Shown piece by piece: positions 4,613-8,826 of a stretch of 8,826 nucleotides of DNA (positions are counted from its first letter, which is position 1; every line of letters begins with the position of its first letter). Source of the DNA: an uncultured bacterium (GTDB lineage: Bacteria; Patescibacteriota; Microgenomatia; UBA1400; PJMF01); the NCBI GenBank assembly GCA_903891335.1, contig CAITDX010000008.1:1-8826 (forward strand), given 5' to 3'. The notes below the pieces were generated by a model. It did no database searches, had not been told where the DNA came from, and saw only the letters and a list, made by a program, of their open reading frames with translations. A program made the position numbers and the translations under genes.

Positions 4613-6857
4613 ACATGCTCTGATGGAAAGTACGAGCAATCACTTCCTGTTGATGAGCCTTGCTTAATTTAACAAAATTAACTGCATAACCAGAAACACG
4701 AATCGTTAGTTGTGGATAGAGTTCAGGGTGCTGCATGGCATCTTCAAGTGTTTCCCGATTGAGCACATTGACGTTGAGGTGGTGAGCCTTTTGCTCAAAG
4801 TAGCCATCAAGCATTGCGAGCAGGTTTTTAACTTGAGTAGCTTTATTTTCACCCAAAGTCTTGGGCACAATTGAAAAAGTATTGGAAACCCCATCGCGCG
4901 CGTCCCGATAATCAATCTTGGCCACTGAATTAAGTGAGGCAATTGCCCCTGAGTGATCACGACCATGCATGGGATTTGCTCCAGGTGCAAAAGCCTCACC
5001 AGCTTTGCGACCATCGGGAGTAGCGCCAGTTTTTTTGCCATACACTACATTTGAAGTGATGGTCAGCACTGATAGGGTTGGGGTGGCGTTGCGATAAATG
5101 TGTTGCTTACCGAGCTCAGCATTGAATTTTTTCACTAACTCAGTTGCGATACTATCCACCCGATCATCATCATTACCATAAAGCGGATAGTCTCCCTCAA
5201 CTTGAAACTCCTTAGTTAGACCTTGTTCATCACGAATTGGAGTTACTTTGGCATACTTAATGGCTGAAATTGAATCTGCCACCACACTTAATCCGGCAAT
5301 CCCAAAAGCCATATTACGCTTAACATGAGTATCCATCAGCGCCATTTGTGCTCGTTCATAGTAGTACTTGTCATGCATGTAGTGAATCACGTCCATAGTG
5401 TTAACGTAGGCTTTGGCTAGGTAGGCAATAGTTTTTTCAAATCGCACCTGGAAATCCTCATAACTAATTGGTCCGTCAGTCAATCGCTCAATTCCTGGAA
5501 CAATGATTTCTCCGCTGTTTTCATCTTTACCTTCGTTAAGAGCCATTAACAAGGCCTTAGCTAAATTGCAGCGCGCACCAAAAAACTGCATTTCTTTGCC
5601 AGTTTCCATCATGGAAACACAGCAGGCAATGCAATAATCATCGCACGCACTAACTTCGCGCATCAGTTCATCATTTTCATACTGCAGTGAGGAGGTGTCA
5701 ATGGAAACCTTGGCACAAAATTCTTTGAAACCAGCTGGCAGCTTACTTGACCACAAAATAGTCAGATTTGGTTCAGGAGACGGACCTAGGTTGTATAAAC
5801 TTTGTAAAAAACGAAAGCTGGTTTTTGTAATTTTATGTTGCCCATTGGCAAAAAAGCCGCCCACCGCCTCAGTAATCCAAGTAGGATCCCCCGCAAAGAG
5901 CTCGTTATATGCATTCATCCGCAAATGACGAATCATTCGACATTTCATAATGAAATGATCAACCAATTCCTGTGCTCCAGCCTCATCCAGCACACCAGCA
6001 GCTAAATCTCTTTCGAGATAAATATCAAAAAAGGAACTTACATTACCAAGACTCATCGCTGCACCATCTTGCTCTTTCAAGGCTGCTAAAAAGCCCAACC
6101 AAGTCCATTGAATTGCCTCTTGAGCAGTTTCAGCTGGTCGAGCAATGTCAAAACCATAGCTCGCAGCCATCACTTTCATCTCAGACAAGGCTCTGATTTG
6201 TTCACTCACTTCCTCACGCAGACGAATCACCTCATCGGTCATAACTCCATCAAGCAAATCTTTATCTGCTTGTTTCGCTTCAATCAAGCGATCAATGCCA
6301 TAGAGTGCTACACGACGATAATCACCGATAATTCTACCTCGAGCATAATTATCTGGTAGACCAGTTAAAATTCCTGAAGAGCGTAGTTGCCGCATGGTTT
6401 TGGTGTATGCATCAAAGACACCATCATTATGTGATTTGCGGTACTTGGTGAAAATTTCAATCACTTTTTCATCAAGTGCATAACCATTTTCAGCGCAGGC
6501 CTGCTCAACCACTCTCACTCCGCCGTATGGCTTAATCGCTCGCTTGAGAGGAGCATCAGTCTGAAAACCAACAATTTTTTCTAGATGTTTATCCAAGTAG
6601 CCTGGTTGATGGCTCGTGATCGAAGGAATGATCTGGATATCGATATCTAGCACTCCACCGCGCTTCGTTTCAGTTGCAAGCAAAGTGCGCGCCTGTTCCC
6701 ATAATTTTTTAGTTGCCTCTGTGGGTCCTACCAAAAAGGAAGCGTCGCCGTCATATGGCGTAATGTTTTGTGCGATGAAGTCCCGAGTATTAATTTCGTG
6801 TTCCCACTTACCATTTTGAAACTGTCTTTTCATGACGAACATTGTAGTCACAATCAT
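4611..6857 (-). CDS. pflB: Formate acetyltransferase (pyruvate formate-lyase)
   Basis: This glycyl-radical enzyme converts pyruvate and CoA to acetyl-CoA and formate, the non-oxidative route for anaerobic pyruvate cleavage. It has 748 residues against about 760 in E. coli and aligns along its whole length. YRKSHNDGVFD (139-149) and GRIIGDYRRVALYGID (174-189) are conserved N-terminal blocks. The active-site cysteine pair is in IACCVS (Cys412-Cys413). MQFFGARCNLAK, GIAGLSVVADS and SAIKYAKV follow. The glycyl-radical loop is RVSGYAV with Gly723, 25 residues from the C-terminus as in E. coli. This pattern separates true PFL from glycerol dehydratase and choline lyase relatives. The start at 6855-6857 is not certain: in-frame ATGs at 6840-6842 (Met6) and 6831-6833 (Met9) are also possible and none has a clear ribosome-binding site. 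Met1 best matches the family length. It is first in the pflB-pflA-ligase block. A third cysteine (Cys409) sits just before the catalytic pair. Confidence 0.97.
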   Translation of the reverse strand: MIVTTMFVMKRQFQNGKWEHEINTRDFIAQNITPYDGDASFLVGPTEATKKLWEQARTLLATETKRGGVLDIDIQIIPSITSHQPGYLDKHLEKIVGFQTDAPLKRAIKPYGGVRVVEQACAENGYALDEKVIEIFTKYRKSHNDGVFDAYTKTMRQLRSSGILTGLPDNYARGRIIGDYRRVALYGIDRLIEAKQADKDLLDGVMTDEVIRLREEVSEQIRALSEMKVMAASYGFDIARPAETAQEAIQWTWLGFLAALKEQDGAAMSLGNVSSFFDIYLERDLAAGVLDEAGAQELVDHFIMKCRMIRHLRMNAYNELFAGDPTWITEAVGGFFANGQHKITKTSFRFLQSLYNLGPSPEPNLTILWSSKLPAGFKEFCAKVSIDTSSLQYENDELMREVSACDDYCIACCVSMMETGKEMQFFGARCNLAKALLMALNEGKDENSGEIIVPGIERLTDGPISYEDFQVRFEKTIAYLAKAYVNTMDVIHYMHDKYYYERAQMALMDTHVKRNMAFGIAGLSVVADSISAIKYAKVTPIRDEQGLTKEFQVEGDYPLYGNDDDRVDSIATELVKKFNAELGKQHIYRNATPTLSVLTITSNVVYGKKTGATPDGRKAGEAFAPGANPMHGRDHSGAIASLNSVAKIDYRDARDGVSNTFSIVPKTLGENKATQVKNLLAMLDGYFEQKAHHLNVNVLNRETLEDAMQHPELYPQLTIRVSGYAVNFVKLSKAHQQEVIARTFHQSM
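6841..6854. promoter_or_regulatory. Operator-like dyad between divergent pflB and the glycosyltransferase gene
   Basis: ATTGT (6841-6845) and ACAAT (6850-6854) are perfect inverted arms around AGTC. The dyad lies inside pflB codons 2-6 if Met1 is the start, or in the leader if Met9 is used. It also covers the proposed -35 of the plus-strand promoter. Its shape suits a small dimeric repressor, but it matches neither the FNR consensus nor the longer Rex box. A 14-base dyad can occur by chance. Confidence 0.3.
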
Positions 6858-6873
6858 AAAAAAAAGATAGAAT
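6845..6873 (+). promoter_or_regulatory. Candidate sigma70-type promoter for the glycosyltransferase gene, possibly leaderless
   Basis: TAGTCA (6845-6850, four of six matches to TTGACA) and TAGAAT (6868-6873, five of six to TATAAT) are 17 bases apart. Transcription starting about six bases after the -10 would begin at or beside the ATG at 6879, giving a transcript with almost no leader. That would agree with the absence of a Shine-Dalgarno sequence. The -35 match is weak. Confidence 0.3.
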
Positions 6874-6878
6874 CACTC

Positions 6879-7988
6879 ATGATGCAGATTGTTTTCTTTT
6901 TACAAAGTCGAGATTTTGGCGGTGCTGAAAAATTTTCCAGTGAGCTTTTATCTGAATTGCAACAGCGCCATCACCAGATCACCCTCTTCACCAGCAATCA
7001 AACAGTATTGGATGATCAATCGACCATTCATAAAAAAAACATACCCATTTATCTTGATTTTGCGGGCAATCATAAGGGCTTGCTAAAAAGCCTAGTACTT
7101 CTACCGCTGGCTTGTGTCTATTATTTTTTTACTTTAGTTGAAATTAAGCGTACTGCAGCGGAAACTATTATCATTGCTTCTGGTTTTTCTGAAAAAATTA
7201 TCCTTGCCCCACTCTGCAAATTGCTCAATTTGAAGATAGTTTTTATTGAATACGGCCCACTACAGCCTCTTTTTGAGAAATTACATAGTATCCCAGGATT
7301 CTTATATACATTAATTAAAAATTACCCTCAAAAAATAATTGTTTCGTCAATGAAAACAAAAAAAGCACTCCGGGGAATTTTTCCCAAAGAAAAACTTGTG
7401 CTGATTCCTTGTGGCACCAATCCTCCATCCACCCATTCGAACCAATTAAAACCAACAGCACCTCCTTTTTTAGTCTGCATTGGTCGTCTCCAAAAAGACA
7501 AAGGTCAGGACCTGGCAATTGCAGCTTTTCAGCAATTACAAATAGAATTCCCCAAATTACAGCTACTTATTATCGGTAAGGGAGAAGAGGCTGCAAAATT
7601 ACACGCACTCGCAGCAAACAATACTCAAATTACTTTCCTAGATCAGGTTGATAATCATTGGGACTATCTTCATCGAGCAAGCATCGTGCTGTGCCCATCA
7701 GTCTGGGACCTAGAAGGCTTCGGCTTGGTCGTCACTGAAGCCATGGCAGTCGGCCAAGCAATTGTGGCATTCGATCGTCCACCATACAACGAGCTCCTTA
7801 CTCATCGACACAACGCTCTTCTGGCTCAAGACCAAAACATAACTGATCTTACTCGCCAAATTCGTATTTTCTTAAACAACCCTAAACTCCGTCAACAACT
7901 TGGACGCAAGGCACAGCAAGACTTTATGAAAAAATATCACATTACTCAAGCAGCGCAACGATATGAACAATTGCTAGAGCAGCTCTAG
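6879..7988 (+). CDS. GT4-family glycosyltransferase (GT-B fold)
   Basis: The protein has 369 residues and is of the group 1 / GT4 type, retaining enzymes that move a sugar from a nucleotide-sugar donor to a lipid or glycan acceptor at the inner face of the membrane. The N-terminal Rossmann half opens with QIVFFLQSRDFGGAE (3-17), the usual glycine-rich acceptor-side loop. The C-terminal half has IPCGTN (176-181), CIGRLQKDKGQDLAI (200-214, with the conserved Arg203 and Lys208) and EGFGLVVTEAMA (279-290), the E-x7-E motif (Glu279 and Glu287). Residues about 68-88 form a hydrophobic stretch that may anchor it to the membrane. Two adjacent ATGs (6879 and 6882) are possible starts, and neither has a ribosome-binding site. 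An in-frame ATG at 6768 was not used because it would add 37 residues with no family match that lie antisense to pflB. The donor and acceptor cannot be told from the sequence, and the neighbours give no cell-envelope context. Confidence 0.88.
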   Translation: MMQIVFFLQSRDFGGAEKFSSELLSELQQRHHQITLFTSNQTVLDDQSTIHKKNIPIYLDFAGNHKGLLKSLVLLPLACVYYFFTLVEIKRTAAETIIIASGFSEKIILAPLCKLLNLKIVFIEYGPLQPLFEKLHSIPGFLYTLIKNYPQKIIVSSMKTKKALRGIFPKEKLVLIPCGTNPPSTHSNQLKPTAPPFLVCIGRLQKDKGQDLAIAAFQQLQIEFPKLQLLIIGKGEEAAKLHALAANNTQITFLDQVDNHWDYLHRASIVLCPSVWDLEGFGLVVTEAMAVGQAIVAFDRPPYNELLTHRHNALLAQDQNITDLTRQIRIFLNNPKLRQQLGRKAQQDFMKKYHITQAAQRYEQLLEQL

Positions 7989-8762
7989 CACTAAAAAACG
8001 ATGACGGGCAAACTGATCAAAGTGTGGTGTAATTGCAAATCGGTTGAGTAGATCAGGGTACTCATTCTGCAGGAAATCTAATGTATGACTAACGTCAACT
8101 TCTAGAAAAATTTTACCGGTTTTCCTTAAAAATTGTCCTTGCCAAATTTGCTCCAACAACTGATTGATGAGCACAAAACCATCAGCTCCTCCATCAAGCG
8201 CACGGTGTGGTTCAAAATCTCGTACACTTTCATCTAAAAATTCCAAAGAAGCACTTGGTAAATATGGTAGATTAGCAACGATTACGTCAAACGTTGAGGG
8301 TGGCAGCTCACTGAGTAAATTCATTTGCAAAAATCGCACCTGTTGCATAATTTGAGTTGAATCCCCAAATTGCATGAAGTTTTGCTTTGCTGTTTCTAAA
8401 GCCGTGGCAGAAATATCAGTCACGTGCATCTGATAGCTCAATTGCTGTTTTTGCATAAAATCAAAAATCGCCACACTAATCGCTCCGCTTCCTGTCCCTA
8501 CTTCCAAAAAATTTCCAGAATTCAAGTTTTGAGTAGTTGATAAAGCAAACATAAATTGCTTGATCATTTCCACCATTTCCTCAGTTTCTACTCGAGGAAT
8601 CAAGACACTTGGGTTAACCCGCAAACATAAACCTGCAAAATCAACAAAGCCAGTAAGATATTCAACGGGCAGATTACCTTTAGTAAGTAAGTCACTTTCC
8701 TTATAACTATACTTAAGTAACTGATTGCGCTCGTAAACACTCAAAGATCTAGGCTTGGACAT
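7974..8762 (-). CDS. prmC: PrmC/HemK-like release factor glutamine methyltransferase, short N-terminal domain
   Basis: The 262-residue protein is a class I SAM-dependent methyltransferase that most resembles PrmC, which methylates the glutamine of the GGQ motif in peptide release factors. The family signature PVEYLTG (32-38) leads into VLIPRVETEEMVE (53-65). The SAM-binding loop is LEVGTGSGAIS (86-96), VTDIS (114-118) is the acidic strand end, and the catalytic motif appears as NLPY (164-167) where PrmC usually has NPPY. FEPHRALDGGADG (183-195) is a further PrmC block. The helical domain that grips the release factor normally places P-[IV]-x-[HY]-LTG near residue 65-75, so about 35 residues are missing here. 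No better upstream start is visible: the ATG at 8760-8762 has only 64 bases before the edge. It converges on the glycosyltransferase with a 15-base overlap. Other N5-glutamine methyltransferases (PrmB-like) are less likely. Confidence 0.85.
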   Translation of the reverse strand: MSKPRSLSVYERNQLLKYSYKESDLLTKGNLPVEYLTGFVDFAGLCLRVNPSVLIPRVETEEMVEMIKQFMFALSTTQNLNSGNFLEVGTGSGAISVAIFDFMQKQQLSYQMHVTDISATALETAKQNFMQFGDSTQIMQQVRFLQMNLLSELPPSTFDVIVANLPYLPSASLEFLDESVRDFEPHRALDGGADGFVLINQLLEQIWQGQFLRKTGKIFLEVDVSHTLDFLQNEYPDLLNRFAITPHFDQFARHRFLVLELL

Positions 8763-8791
8763 AGAAAATATAGACTTGCCAAATTACGAAT

Positions 8792-8807
8792 AATACTGCA
8801 TAGTATT
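8792..8807. promoter_or_regulatory. Small dyad upstream of prmC with a possible minus-strand -10
   Basis: AATACT (8792-8797) and AGTATT (8802-8807) are perfect inverted arms around GCAT, 30 bases before the prmC start. On the minus strand TACAAT (8810 down to 8805) is a five-of-six match to a -10 box and overlaps the dyad. Its -35 would be beyond the window edge, so the promoter cannot be completed. It could be an operator, a short hairpin or chance in AT-rich sequence. Confidence 0.3.
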
Positions 8808-8826
8808 GTAGCTTAGGTATATAAAA

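Noticed and set aside
6841..6854. FNR or Rex operator for the anaerobic pfl genes
   Set aside because: The dyad ATTGT-AGTC-ACAAT does not match TTGAT-N4-ATCAA (FNR) or the longer TTGTGAA-N4-TTCACAA form (Rex). Only a generic dyad can be claimed.
6768..6878. Upstream extension of the glycosyltransferase from an in-frame ATG at 6768
   Set aside because: The 37 extra residues have no resemblance to GT4 N-termini and lie antisense to conserved pflB coding sequence. The family's first beta strand begins right after the ATGs at 6879 and 6882.
1..8826. Alternative genetic code with TGA as Gly or Trp (as in Gracilibacteria, Absconditabacteria or mycoplasmas)
   Set aside because: No stop in the seven genes is TGA, which raised the question. 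However, no in-frame TGA occurs inside any of these genes, and conserved Gly and Trp positions are covered by normal codons. Seven stops is too few to infer more.

Overview
This window looks like a piece of a small, gene-dense, fermentative, anaerobic bacterial genome, most likely a member of the Candidate Phyla Radiation (Patescibacteria). That placement is inference. It rests on four things: a fused CoaD-CoaE protein, a one-chain ADP-forming acetate-CoA ligase beside pyruvate formate-lyase, a HemK/PrmC methyltransferase with a shortened N-terminal domain, and overlapping or nearly abutting genes with few good Shine-Dalgarno sites. No rRNA, tRNA, transposase or phage gene is visible. All seven reading frames run uninterrupted under the standard bacterial code, and every stop is TAA or TAG.

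Layout from left to right. The end of an exonuclease III-type AP endonuclease (plus strand, cut by the window edge) runs to 397. Its last 11 bases overlap the end of a minus-strand gene, coaDE (387-1514), which encodes a two-domain CoA synthase. From 1515 to 1752 is the only sizeable non-coding gap. It holds a compact array of about six palindromic 23-27 bp repeats, a perfect 13-bp inverted repeat, and flanking 11-bp direct repeats. Then, still on the minus strand, come the ADP-forming acetate-CoA ligase (1753-3846), the pyruvate formate-lyase activating enzyme (3870-4604) and pyruvate formate-lyase (4611-6857). A 21-bp gap with an adjacent dyad separates pflB from a divergent GT4-type glycosyltransferase (6879-7988, plus strand). 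The glycosyltransferase overlaps by 15 bases the end of a minus-strand PrmC/HemK-like methyltransferase (7974-8762). The last 64 bases hold a small dyad.

How the genes work together. In transcription order, the minus-strand block is pflB, pflA, the ligase, the repeat array, then coaDE. PFL converts pyruvate and CoA to acetyl-CoA and formate, and PflA installs its glycyl radical. The ligase turns acetyl-CoA, ADP and phosphate into acetate, ATP and free CoA. CoaDE makes CoA from 4'-phosphopantetheine. The block is therefore a compact pyruvate-to-acetate energy module joined to the last two steps of making its cofactor.

The most unusual part is the repeat array between the ligase and coaDE. I do not recognise it. 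Its units are imperfect hairpins. Read on the plus strand, unit junctions form strong ribosome-binding sites followed by two-codon reading frames. Read on the minus strand, the same junctions are CCUCC (anti-Shine-Dalgarno-like) sequences upstream of a GGAGG element held in a hairpin.
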